Assembly: GCF_900109885.1 (NCBI RefSeq)
Contig: NZ_FOBS01000008.1
Location: forward strand, 1-64,000
Source of the DNA: Syntrophus gentianae
Lineage (GTDB): Bacteria > Desulfobacterota > Syntrophia > Syntrophales > Syntrophaceae
DNA: 64,000 bases
Direction of reading: 5' to 3'
Positions 28,197 to 35,215 of the stretch are shown piece after piece (positions within the stretch are counted from its first letter, which is position 1; each line of letters opens with the position of its first letter). The notes beneath the pieces are model-generated. The model had not been told where the DNA came from. It made no database searches and saw nothing but the letters and a program-made list of their open reading frames with translations. Position numbers and translations under genes: made by a program.

Positions 28197-29072
28197 TTAT
28201 TCAGCCTTTTCCTCTTCTGGTTTCTTGGCGGGAGGTTCCGATTTCGGCAACGCGGCGCTGGCAACATCCTTCACCCCCTCCACGACACCGACCAGCATAT
28301 CCCTTACCGCTTTCAGGGCGATATTCCCGATCGAACTGGCCGCTTCAACAGCGCCACTGACGGCTACCTTCGCAACCTCTTCCACGTTGCCGCCGATCTC
28401 CTTCGTCGCTTCGATCACCCCGTCAACTGCCCGCCTAGCTACCATGGAGACATCCGCGCCGACTTCCGAAGCCGCTTTGATCGCCCCTTTAACAGTCTGC
28501 CCGGCCACATTGATCACATCTCCGCCAACATCGCCGACCCCCATGACCACGCCTTTGGCAACGCTTTTCGTGCTCAGAATCAATCCCGTGCCAACCTCTT
28601 CCGTTGCCGCAATGGCGCCCTTGATGACATCCTTCGTCACCGAAACGCTTTCCGTTGCAATACTTCCCGTTGCCTTCAAGGTTGTTGATACGGTATTCCG
28701 AACCGTTGTCACAATTTCCGCTTCGATTTCATTGATGCCCTTCAGACTGTTCACGATGCCGCCCTTTACGGTAGTCCCTGCCTGTCCGAGCTGTTCTTCC
28801 ATACTTTTCTTCTCGGTTGTCGATTCTTCTGAAGCCATACTCTTCTCCTCTTTGTTTGTTAATGTTGACGGCACTATATCCGGCTCAGTCAATAAAGCCT
28901 TTTCGTTTTTTCCATCCAGAATTCCCTCTGCCGTTTTTTCTTCTTCCGAAGCCACGGGCTCCTCCTCTTTTTTTCTTACGCGTAGTCTTTTCGTATCCTT
29001 CGCGGCCGATCCGGCCGCGCCTTCCTGTTCCTCCAGGCCTCCACTCTCCGTTTTTTCTGCATTTGGACCCAT
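28197..29072 (-). CDS. Apolipoprotein-like 22-residue repeat protein
   Basis: A 291-residue protein of unknown function. Residues 1-100 are charged and probably disordered. Residues 106-259 are seven consecutive units of exactly 22 residues (106, 128, 150, 172, 194, 216, 238), with a partial eighth. The pattern is V.GAI.AA.EVG.DV..VA, for example VKGAIKAASEVGADVSMVAR and VDGVIEATKEIGGNVEEVAK. Twenty-two residues is six helical turns, so hydrophobic residues form one stripe, as in apolipoproteins and lipid-droplet or phasin-type coat proteins. There is no signal peptide or transmembrane helix. The tail is Lys/Glu/Pro-rich. It ends just before the ATPase start, so the two are co-expressed. Confidence 0.7.
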   Translation of the reverse strand: MGPNAEKTESGGLEEQEGAAGSAAKDTKRLRVRKKEEEPVASEEEKTAEGILDGKNEKALLTEPDIVPSTLTNKEEKSMASEESTTEKKSMEEQLGQAGTTVKGGIVNSLKGINEIEAEIVTTVRNTVSTTLKATGSIATESVSVTKDVIKGAIAATEEVGTGLILSTKSVAKGVVMGVGDVGGDVINVAGQTVKGAIKAASEVGADVSMVARRAVDGVIEATKEIGGNVEEVAKVAVSGAVEAASSIGNIALKAVRDMLVGVVEGVKDVASAALPKSEPPAKKPEEEKAE

Positions 29073-29134
29073 AGTGCCCTCCCTGGCATATATTTCATGG
29101 TTCTATAAGATCATATCCTGAACTGGTCTTTTGA

Positions 29135-29629
29135 TTAGACGACGCTGGAGTTTTCCTGTTCTTTCGTCTTGAGGAGTATATTCAACGCGTACCAGAAAGC
29201 CGTGTACCAAGCCGGTGCGGCAAAGTTGCCCCGGCTTATCTGGTAGATGCCGACACCTACCAGGGCAATGAAGGCAATTCCCCCGATATTCGTTATTCCG
29301 CTCGTAATTCTTGTCACCGAATGATCGATATCCAGATAGCTTTTGGCAAGGGCGCCGTGCATAATCGGTCGCGATGTCGGCATTGTTTCGTCCTGCACAA
29401 TGTGCAAAAGTTCATTTTGCTCCGCATTGTTCAGTATGGTAGAGGAATCGATGCTGTGGATGAGAAGTACGCTTGCAGTAAGAGGTTGTATGCTGACGGA
29501 ATCGATGCCCTCCTGTCCGGAAAGATGATTCAGTAACGTCTCGAAGTAATCCGCATCACGTCTTCTTGACGGAATCTTGATGCGGAGCCGATTAGCTGTC
29601 CTGGAGGAAATATACGCATTGGGAATCAT
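29135..29629 (-). CDS. HMA_2-domain membrane protein
   Basis: A 164-residue protein. Residues about 8-70 look like an HMA_2-type ferredoxin fold (NRLRIKIPSRRRDADYFETL then EGIDSVSIQPLTASVLLIHS), without metal-binding cysteines. A hydrophobic helix lies near residues 112-130, followed by a short tail. Its start overlaps the DUF5132 stop by 4 bp, indicating coupled translation. The ATPase downstream begins with a related domain, so the two may dimerise or bind the same partner; that is inference. Confidence 0.75.
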   Translation of the reverse strand: MIPNAYISSRTANRLRIKIPSRRRDADYFETLLNHLSGQEGIDSVSIQPLTASVLLIHSIDSSTILNNAEQNELLHIVQDETMPTSRPIMHGALAKSYLDIDHSVTRITSGITNIGGIAFIALVGVGIYQISRGNFAAPAWYTAFWYALNILLKTKEQENSSVV

Positions 29630-29901
29630 GGTTTTTCCGGCTCCTGCGATGCAGCCAGCAATTCCGCCTCCACTTCCGCTTTGGCTTCCGCCGTAAGATC
29701 TTCAACCATCTCTTTCATTTCGGCCAGTTTCTCCTTGTTTGTCTCATACAGCGTAATGCCACCCTTGATCGCGGCCTTTGTAAGAGGTTTAGCGACACTG
29801 GCCAGCACTTTAATGATCATCGGAGCAACCATTGCCGTTCCGACACCGATTGCAAGCCCGGTAACAACATTTCCCTTTATCCCACCATCAAACAGTCCCA
29901 T
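29626..29901 (-). CDS. DUF5132 protein
   Basis: A 91-residue protein with the DUF5132 layout: GGIKGNVVTGLAIGVGTAMVAPMI (Gly/Ala-rich membrane helix), then KPLTKAAIKGGITLYE, then an acidic amphipathic helix (EMVEDLTAEAKAEVEAEL). The start is ATG 29901, with GGAGG about 6 bases before it; the frame is open further upstream but lacks a better site. First gene of the operon running to metK. Function of the family is unknown. A paralogue lies at 30708-31022. Confidence 0.75.
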   Translation of the reverse strand: MGLFDGGIKGNVVTGLAIGVGTAMVAPMIIKVLASVAKPLTKAAIKGGITLYETNKEKLAEMKEMVEDLTAEAKAEVEAELLAASQEPEKP

Positions 29902-30178
29902 GTCAACCTCCATGCAAGTTCCATTTTCTCTAAATGTATCACGATCCGATATCGCCTGCATGAGATTTGATCATTACTCGCCTACTCATCATCGGAGCCT
30001 ATCCATTATTGACCGCACCTTTTTTCATTGTGTTGATAGCAAAGAAAGGATTAATTTTATGCCAAATCATCAACCTTATCTCCTTTAACCTTTAACCGTC
30101 TTGAGGATCTTCACGGCAGGGGCGTCAGAAACCTACGAAGCTTCGTGTACCCAGGCATCGCTCCGTGGCGTTGGCACA

Positions 30179-30382
30179 CTACGAATAGTTCCCCTCGTTA
30201 AAACGTTTGATTACTTCAGCCAGCATGGCTGCCTCTTCGCTGGTAAGTTTTCTGTCAGTTCCGTTATAGGTTCTCAAATAAATGGTCACTTCCCCCAGGA
30301 TCGAGGTATTCGACGCAAGCCTTCTTTTCCTCCGGGTTCTTGAATTCTTCGTCTTTTTGATAATATTATTCTGCTCTACCAT
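30179..30382 (-). CDS. Small protein, paralogue of 56619-56816
   Basis: A 67-residue protein of unknown function. A basic stretch (TRRKRRLA) is followed by NTSILGEVTIYLRTYN and a C-terminal helix SEEAAMLAEVIKRFNEG. The protein at 56619-56816 has the same order: RRKRLFG, DSILSNMTVYLNPY, SVEEAALFDVVNRAFN. Two independent copies with the same length and pattern support both as real genes. No Pho box was found upstream. Confidence 0.6.
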   Translation of the reverse strand: MVEQNNIIKKTKNSRTRRKRRLASNTSILGEVTIYLRTYNGTDRKLTSEEAAMLAEVIKRFNEGNYS

Positions 30383-30682
30383 GATTTTTCCTTACAGATT
30401 CATTGGGGAATTTCAGGACACATTTCATATCTGAAACGTTATCGCAGGCTCGATTTTCTCCCCCCCTCGATACTTAATAATTTATATCCCGGCAACTCCA
30501 TCCTTTTGCCAACGCATTTAAAGTCCTCTACACTTCAATTATGACAAGAGAATGAAGGATGAATAAAATTTCCGTGAAACGTGCAGGCGATTTTAATCAC
30601 GAAACAAAAGGGGGAAAGATTGAAAATACCTTTTCGGGAGAATGAAGGAAAAGATTGGATGACCTGCGCAACACAGAAGAAA
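30383..30682. other. Intergenic stretch without a supported gene
   Basis: An AT-rich stretch between the small-protein gene and the terminator of the second DUF5132 gene. No open frame with a recognisable product and no Pho-type repeat was seen. Confidence 0.4.
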
Positions 30683-30698
30683 GCCCGCGGAGGCGGGC
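30675..30698 (-). terminator. Terminator of the second DUF5132 gene
   Basis: GCCCGC and GCGGGC form a stem with a 4-base loop (30683-30698); on the minus strand TTTCTTCT follows. It lies 9 bp past the DUF5132 stop codon at 30708. Confidence 0.75.
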
Positions 30699-30707
30699 CT
30701 TCAAAAC

Positions 30708-31022
30708 TTAAACGGCTTTTTCTTCTTCCGTTAAGGCAGAAGGTTCAATGGGTACGGCAGAAGATTCAACATCGATAACGTCCTTGTCCCTTGCCAACTC
30801 CTGTTTGGTCTCAGCCACGAAATCCGAAGCTATTTTCCCTAATTCCATGACTGTCTCACTCCCTTTCTCATACAAAGTCGCGCCGGTTTTGACAACAGCC
30901 TTTGTCGTCGTTTTTACGATTCCAGCCAGTGCGGGAAGAACGACAGGAGCCAGCAGCAGCGCTCCGACACCGACCAGAAGACCTGCACCAACATTGCCTT
31001 TTATATAATTTCCCAGTGCCAT
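30708..31022 (-). CDS. DUF5132 protein, second copy
   Basis: A 104-residue paralogue of 29626-29901 with the same pattern: GNYIKGNVGAGLLVGVGALL, a hydrophobic helix, KTTTKAVVKTGATLYEKG and an acidic helix (IASDFVAETKQELARD). The start ATG 31022 has AGGAGGTGATC upstream, an excellent ribosome site. It may share the transcript that starts at the Pho box near 32100, but a 413-bp spacer separates it from the HMA_2 gene, so it may also have its own promoter. Confidence 0.75.
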   Translation of the reverse strand: MALGNYIKGNVGAGLLVGVGALLLAPVVLPALAGIVKTTTKAVVKTGATLYEKGSETVMELGKIASDFVAETKQELARDKDVIDVESSAVPIEPSALTEEEKAV

Positions 31023-31435
31023 CTTGATCACCTCCTGAGTCTTTTTTCTTATACCTCTTATTTCCATTGAAGTATATTTTTCTGATATTCCATTGTCCGT
31101 CCGCACGAGCCGGAAGGCGTCTGTGCGCCAATCAACAATTCCGCAATTCATTCGGCACGATGCAGCCCGTTACTCCTGGGTCGAAAATGGGGCCTGTCCC
31201 AACGGATATCACAAGAGCGGTGATACTGAAGGCGCCCTCCGCCAGGGCGATGTTATTCTGAATCTTCGGAAGAGCTCGTAAAGTGAGAAAGTCGTCAAAT
31301 CGATCAACTCACCAAGACGCCATCTAAATCCTCTTCTGTGCATTCGTGGATGGCGCATTGGACAAAATTAAAGACTGCCCTTCTCCAATGATTAAAATAC
31401 GTGCATAATTTTTGGTGGCGCCGCACTTTTTGCAA
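31023..31435. other. 413-bp spacer between DUF5132 and HMA_2 genes
   Basis: Small frames exist on both strands (for example plus 31093-31281), but none has a recognisable domain. No Pho box was found here. It may contain a decayed gene. Confidence 0.3.
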
Positions 31436-31756
31436 TCAAATGAAGGTCGTGATAACGTCGATGGCAAAGGCGCTGACCTTCGACGCGGCCTGATGCATAT
31501 ACAGATCGTTTGTTGTGGCTTTTGAAGAATCAAAGTATCCATTTTCCTGCAGAAGAGCGACCAGAGCGCCGTGCCTCGTTATCCGGGGATCATAATTAAT
31601 GAGAACACTGCCTGTTACCAGATTGACTGCGACTTTATCGACCCCCTGGGCTTTGCGGATAAGCTGTTCGACCTTATCCGCCGCATCTCTGTTCTTTCGA
31701 ATGGAAGGGCTTTTCATTCTCAATCTCCCGGGCACATCATGAAGATAGTAACTCAT
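31436..31756 (-). CDS. HMA_2-domain protein, second copy
   Basis: A 106-residue protein. Residues about 1-75 form an HMA_2-like domain (VPGRLRMKSPSIRKN, then GVDKVAVNLVTGSVLINYD), matching the small protein at 29135-29629 and the ATPase N-terminus. No CXXC is present. The C-terminal 25 residues are mildly hydrophobic. AGGAG lies 4 bases before ATG 31756. It follows the zinc-ribbon gene by 16 bp and shares its Pho-type promoter. Confidence 0.75.
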   Translation of the reverse strand: MSYYLHDVPGRLRMKSPSIRKNRDAADKVEQLIRKAQGVDKVAVNLVTGSVLINYDPRITRHGALVALLQENGYFDSSKATTNDLYMHQAASKVSAFAIDVITTFI

Positions 31757-31772
31757 GTTTCTCCTTTCAGGC

Positions 31773-32060
31773 TTATTTTGTTATCTTTACGTAATGCCTG
31801 CACTGCGGATAGGCGCCGCACCGATAGCGGGTATGGGTTTCCGTATCCATGTACAGATGCATTGCACGTCCACAGAGAGGACATTGCGGCCTTCTCTGCG
31901 GTACTTTTCTCACATGTCCCTCCACAAACTGACGTCCACAGATCAGACAGAGAAAGCGTTGCGACGAATTGCATTTACCGTAACGGTACAGAGCCCGCGA
32001 AGTGCATCGTGGACATTTCAGGAATTCTTTATTATTGATATTGCCTTGAACCTGTTCCAT
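31773..32060 (-). CDS. Double zinc-ribbon protein
   Basis: A 95-residue protein with two zinc ribbons: CPRCTSRALYRYGK with FLCLICGRQF (like the InsA-type ribbon of IS1), then CPLCGRAMHL with YRCGAYPQCRHY (like topoisomerase C-terminal ribbons). The frame stays open to a GTG at 32144, but the Pho-type promoter places transcription start near 32063, so ATG 32060 is the first start within the mRNA. That would make the transcript almost leaderless, which fits the lack of a ribosome site. Possibly a DNA- or RNA-binding regulator; the function is unknown. Confidence 0.6.
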   Translation of the reverse strand: MEQVQGNINNKEFLKCPRCTSRALYRYGKCNSSQRFLCLICGRQFVEGHVRKVPQRRPQCPLCGRAMHLYMDTETHTRYRCGAYPQCRHYVKITK

Positions 32061-32069
32061 CACGAACAC

Positions 32070-32113
32070 AATATACGCTGATATTGTTACGATATTATTA
32101 CAAAGCGATGAAT
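32070..32113 (-). promoter_or_regulatory. Pho box and promoter of the zinc-ribbon/HMA_2 operon
   Basis: Minus-strand hexamers ATTCAT (32113), TGTAAT (32102) and CGTAAC (32091) start 11 bp apart. Ten bases on is TATATT (32075-32070), a strong -10. The start codon at 32060 is only about 10 bases beyond the -10. Confidence 0.75.
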
Positions 32114-32208
32114 TTTCCGTTAATTGTGTATCCTCAATAAACACTACCCAGGATTACGCTCCGTCGTACTCAGCTTCTCGAAGAAACTCCGATTGAAGTA
32201 CACGAAAA

Positions 32209-32263
32209 CGTCATAGAGACTTCATGTGGATTTCACAGTTTCGTGATAAATAATTAAAGTTGA
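32209..32263 (+). promoter_or_regulatory. Pho box upstream of 32289
   Basis: Plus-strand hexamers CGTCAT (32209), CTTCAT (32220), TTTCAC (32231) and CGTGAT (32242) start 11 bp apart. The expected -10 position (32258-32263) holds AGTTGA, which is poor; TAATTA at 32251 is an alternative. Confidence 0.7.
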
Positions 32264-32288
32264 AAACGACTACAGCCGGATTGGAGGT

Positions 32289-32603
32289 ATGGCAACAATC
32301 ATGGAAAGCATCTTTACAATTTCAGTCTTTGGCAATCTGAGTGATGTATTTAAAGATATAGAGTCCCGAATCCGTTCCAACGGGGGAACCTTCTCCGGCA
32401 ATCTTGATTCCGGCAAGTTTTCTGGAAAGACGGAAGGGGTAGTTATTGAGGGAAAATATCAGGTGCTGGGCAACCGGATCATTGTGCGTATTACCAGGAA
32501 ACCTTTTCTTTTACCTGCTAGCGCAATTGAAGCTGAAATCCGTCAGTATTTCCGTGAAACAGCCGACTCTCTTCAGATTGCTTCCAACGGGGTTAAAGTG
32601 TAG
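32289..32603 (+). CDS. Small unknown protein, possibly PHA-system-like
   Basis: A 104-residue soluble protein. The order helix, GKFSGKTEGVVIEGKYQV strands, IIVRITRKPFLLP strand, and a final helix (IEAEIRQYFRE) resembles small polyhydroxyalkanoate-granule-region proteins, but the match is by eye and weak. GGAGG is 1 base before ATG 32289 and 13 before ATG 32301, so the start is uncertain. A four-repeat Pho box lies 40 bp upstream, so expression on phosphate limitation is likely. Confidence 0.55.
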   Translation: MATIMESIFTISVFGNLSDVFKDIESRIRSNGGTFSGNLDSGKFSGKTEGVVIEGKYQVLGNRIIVRITRKPFLLPASAIEAEIRQYFRETADSLQIASNGVKV

Positions 32604-32740
32604 GCAACCGGGTAAAAGGCCATGGCATGACGTTCAAAGCTTTGCGAAGTGCGCTGCGTATGTGACCGACCGGCCTATTCCTCTGCGTCTTCGTACAATG
32701 CAATATAGCCTTCAAAAACAGAAATAATCCCACAATTTCC

Positions 32741-32783
32741 CGATAACAACAGGCAGTAATGATTTCCCTGCCTGTTGTTATCG
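32741..32783. other. Perfect 16-bp stem-loop after the alkaline phosphatase gene
   Basis: CGATAACAACAGGCAG pairs perfectly with CTGCCTGTTGTTATCG around an 11-base loop, 57 bp past the phosphatase stop. No T-run follows on either strand. It may serve both convergent transcripts as a 3' end structure. Confidence 0.6.
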
Positions 32784-32839
32784 CCGGAGCACGCCATCAC
32801 CTTACTCACGGAAAGAGGGAAGAGTTTTATTAAATACTT

Positions 32840-34258
32840 TTATTTTACTGTGACTTGTTTCCTCCTGAAAACAAGCAGTCCTGCAAATCCCGGAGCCAAG
32901 AGCAGAATACTTGCGGGAATCGGGACAGGTGCTGCGTTTGCGGCATCCATCACCTTGAAGATATCCGTGTTATCGATATACCAATTAAATGCCGTATCGA
33001 TCCCATACATGGATGCCATGTTGGGATCGCTTCCGGTGAGATAGGCAAGGAAAAGATCCGCATCGGCGCCTTCGGCATAAAAAGGCACCAGGGCGTTGGT
33101 GTGGCTGCCGGAGTTGTATGCTGCACCTGGTAGGTTGCCGACTCCATTATCGACGACCTGATTGAATGCGCCTGAGGTTGGTCCCCACAGTCCACCACAC
33201 TCGTGGTCGGCGGTGACGATGAGGAGGGTGTTGCTCCAGTCATTGCCATTTGTGCCCGCATTCAGGTAATCCACAACAGCTTGAACGGCGTTGTTGAAGT
33301 CGATCTCCTCATTAATGGCCCGGCCCAGGTTATTGGCGTGATTGGCCCAGTCAATAGCGCCCCCCTCAATCATGACCGCGAAGCCATCCGCATCGTTGTC
33401 GAGGACATTCAGGGCCGCCTTTGTCATGGTGGCCAGATCGGGTACGTTGGTGTTCGTTGCAGAAGCCGGCGCACCCGTTCGGGAATCCTGAAGGGTGTCC
33501 CGCACCTGGGCTACGCCGAATACTTTGTCGACATTCATTGTACCGTTAGCAAGAGCATCGAATTGGGACTTGCTTTCGATAAAGGTGCGTCCGTTGGCGC
33601 CGCTCGTGATGGCGTCCCAGTTAGCCTGGTTGCCGACGATTCCGTAATTAGCAGCAACGGACTGGCCGTTGTTGTTGTACAAAGGGTGACCGGCGCCCAT
33701 GATGACATCAAGCTTGCTGTTGATCATTTGGCTGGTGATCGTCGCATAATCATTACGGTTTGTCGTTTTTGCCACAACGGCTGCCGGTGTGGCATGGTCA
33801 AAATTGACCGTTGAGACGGCGCCCGTCGCCTTACCCTGATCGGCAACCTTCTCAAAGAAGGTGGTCAGATCAGCGCCGGTCGTTGTCTTGTTCATCTGGC
33901 TGTCATAGATCTTCGCGCCCGAGTACATAGCAGTGGCCGCCGAGGACGAGTCGGTAGCGCCGGATTTCTGATAACTGAAGTCAGACCACATCTTGGCAGG
34001 ATCGTAGGGTTTCCCGACATAGCCATTAAAAGCGCCGGCTGAACTGGTGTTCATGGCGCCTTTGACGGCAAAAGACTCATATACGGCTTTGGTTCCCGTG
34101 TAATAATCGGTCGCCTTGACCGTGTTGAATCCCTGGCCGTCGCTGATCATCAGGATGATGTTTTTCGCCGCCATATCGGCATAAGCGGGCTGACCCAATG
34201 CGAACAACATCGCGGCCATCCCCACCAAGCCAATAATTTTTTTCTTCATTTCCAGCAT
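32840..34258 (-). CDS. Secreted alkaline phosphatase with PEP-CTERM-like tail
   Basis: A 473-residue alkaline phosphatase of the PhoA superfamily. The signal peptide ends near residue 27 (AYADMA). NIILMISDGQG carries the first metal Asp, SGATDSSSAATAM the nucleophile Ser region, and IEGGAIDWANHANN and VTADHECGG the remaining metal ligands. It releases phosphate from organic esters outside the cell. The C-terminus has the sorting layout PVPIPAS, hydrophobic helix, FRRKQ, matching the protein at 5492-6238. ATG 34258 has GGAGG 8 bases upstream. A four-repeat Pho box lies about 180 bp upstream. Confidence 0.92.
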   Translation of the reverse strand: MLEMKKKIIGLVGMAAMLFALGQPAYADMAAKNIILMISDGQGFNTVKATDYYTGTKAVYESFAVKGAMNTSSAGAFNGYVGKPYDPAKMWSDFSYQKSGATDSSSAATAMYSGAKIYDSQMNKTTTGADLTTFFEKVADQGKATGAVSTVNFDHATPAAVVAKTTNRNDYATITSQMINSKLDVIMGAGHPLYNNNGQSVAANYGIVGNQANWDAITSGANGRTFIESKSQFDALANGTMNVDKVFGVAQVRDTLQDSRTGAPASATNTNVPDLATMTKAALNVLDNDADGFAVMIEGGAIDWANHANNLGRAINEEIDFNNAVQAVVDYLNAGTNGNDWSNTLLIVTADHECGGLWGPTSGAFNQVVDNGVGNLPGAAYNSGSHTNALVPFYAEGADADLFLAYLTGSDPNMASMYGIDTAFNWYIDNTDIFKVMDAANAAPVPIPASILLLAPGFAGLLVFRRKQVTVK

Positions 34259-34274
34259 TGTTGATTCCTCCATC

Positions 34275-34328
34275 CTATGGTTGTCGATTAATGATCTTTG
34301 CTGTCCACCTCTGCCGCCTTGAAAACAA
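34275..34328 (-). other. Possible leader peptide in the phosphatase mRNA
   Basis: Within the roughly 170-base leader, AAGGAGGG is followed after about 7 bases by TTG (34328) and a 17-codon frame ending TAG at 34275. It is out of frame with the phosphatase. The ribosome site is strong; the coding evidence is only positional. Confidence 0.25.
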
Positions 34329-34432
34329 GAAAACACCCTCCTTATTATAGATGCTCGCCGTATCACCCCCCTCTCAATGCGTGATGCGCCCTGTCCGTTC
34401 CACCGGATATAGGCGCACTCAGATTTGAGGCG

Positions 34433-34487
34433 GGTATAACATGGAGAGATTAATTTACTGTTAAAGTCAGGTTAAGTTTTGATTAAG
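34433..34487 (-). promoter_or_regulatory. Pho box and promoter of alkaline phosphatase
   Basis: Minus-strand hexamers CTTAAT (34487), CTTAAC (34476), TTTAAC (34465) and ATTAAT (34454) start 11 bp apart, followed after 10 bases by TATACC (34438-34433). The hexamers are of the TTAAC type seen in Gram-positive PhoP boxes rather than TGTCAT, but the spacing is identical. Confidence 0.75.
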
Positions 34488-34608
34488 AAGCACTGCGCGA
34501 TGATCAGGAAACAGAAGCCTTATGGCTCTTACGCAGCGATGGGAAGTGAAATGGGATATCCGTCTTGGATTTTAAGTCTCTTTAAGCCATGCCGTGTCCG
34601 ATGCCGTG

Positions 34609-34818
34609 CTAGGGGCGCCGGAGAAAGCTTTTCACCTTCCGGCTAACGAGAATTGGAAGAAATTCCTTTATTTTTGCCGTATGTCTCATCATCTCAAGTT
34701 CCTGCGCATAAGCAGCGGATATTTTCTCCATGGGCATCTCCAGAAGTCTGCAGAGATCTTCTATAGATTGCTGATGCTTCTTTCGCTCTGTCTCTTCTCC
34801 CAATTTCAACGGTTCCAT
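34609..34818 (-). CDS. DUF3562-like small protein
   Basis: A 69-residue helical protein. The order IEDLCRLLEMPMEKISAAYAQ, EMMRHTAKIKEFLPILVSRK and a basic end resembles DUF3562, a family of unknown function. The frame is open to a GTG at 34884, but that lies inside the Pho box, so ATG 34818 is chosen. It is monocistronic and diverges from the CorA-like gene. Confidence 0.6.
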   Translation of the reverse strand: MEPLKLGEETERKKHQQSIEDLCRLLEMPMEKISAAYAQELEMMRHTAKIKEFLPILVSRKVKSFLRRP

Positions 34819-34861
34819 CTTCTCTGATCCGCTCCCTGTTTTTTTTAGACGATTCAGCGGT

Positions 34862-34916
34862 TCTATAAACTCCTTTTGTTGCACAGCTGTGAATATTTGA
34901 TGACAATACGGTTAAA
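34862..34916 (-). promoter_or_regulatory. Pho box and promoter of the DUF3562 gene
   Basis: Minus-strand hexamers TTTAAC (34916), TGTCAT (34905), ATTCAC (34894) and TGCAAC (34883) start 11 bp apart, then 10 bases, then TATAGA (34867-34862), a good -10. Confidence 0.8.
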
Positions 34917-34936
34917 TCTCTCCCTGCAAAGGCCGA

Positions 34937-34991
34937 TTTCATATATCTTTCATCGTACAGTCACATCAGTGCAACATTTGCGTGGTTTACT
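34937..34991 (+). promoter_or_regulatory. Pho box and promoter of the corA-like/phoH operon
   Basis: Plus-strand hexamers TTTCAT (34937), TTTCAT (34948), AGTCAC (34959) and TGCAAC (34970) start 11 bp apart, then 10 bases, then TTTACT (34986-34991). It lies back to back with the DUF3562 box, 20 bp apart. The mRNA leader to 35216 would be about 215 bases and holds no supported gene. Confidence 0.8.
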
Positions 34992-35215
34992 CATATGAAT
35001 TTAAGATCACGAAGCGGAAGATCGCATTGTCCATATTGACCCTCGCCGCTCGTGTGATTCCGGTTGAAGTTGAAGAAAGACCGCGCGTTAGTGGATGAGG
35101 AAGGATTGCTTACTTCATCTAATTAAATGGTGCGCCGGAATACCGGAAGACTGAATGTCAGGACGGGATCTCCTTCAGCTGGACAGGAAAAATCCGTCAA
35201 CGAAAAGAGAGGTTC

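Noticed and set aside
29902-30178. Pho box for the DUF5132-to-metK operon
   Set aside because: No set of three hexamers with 11-bp spacing could be found on the minus strand, so Pho control of this operon is not claimed.
31093-31281. 62-codon plus-strand gene between DUF5132 and HMA_2 genes
   Set aside because: No recognisable domain and no convincing ribosome site; at most a decayed remnant.
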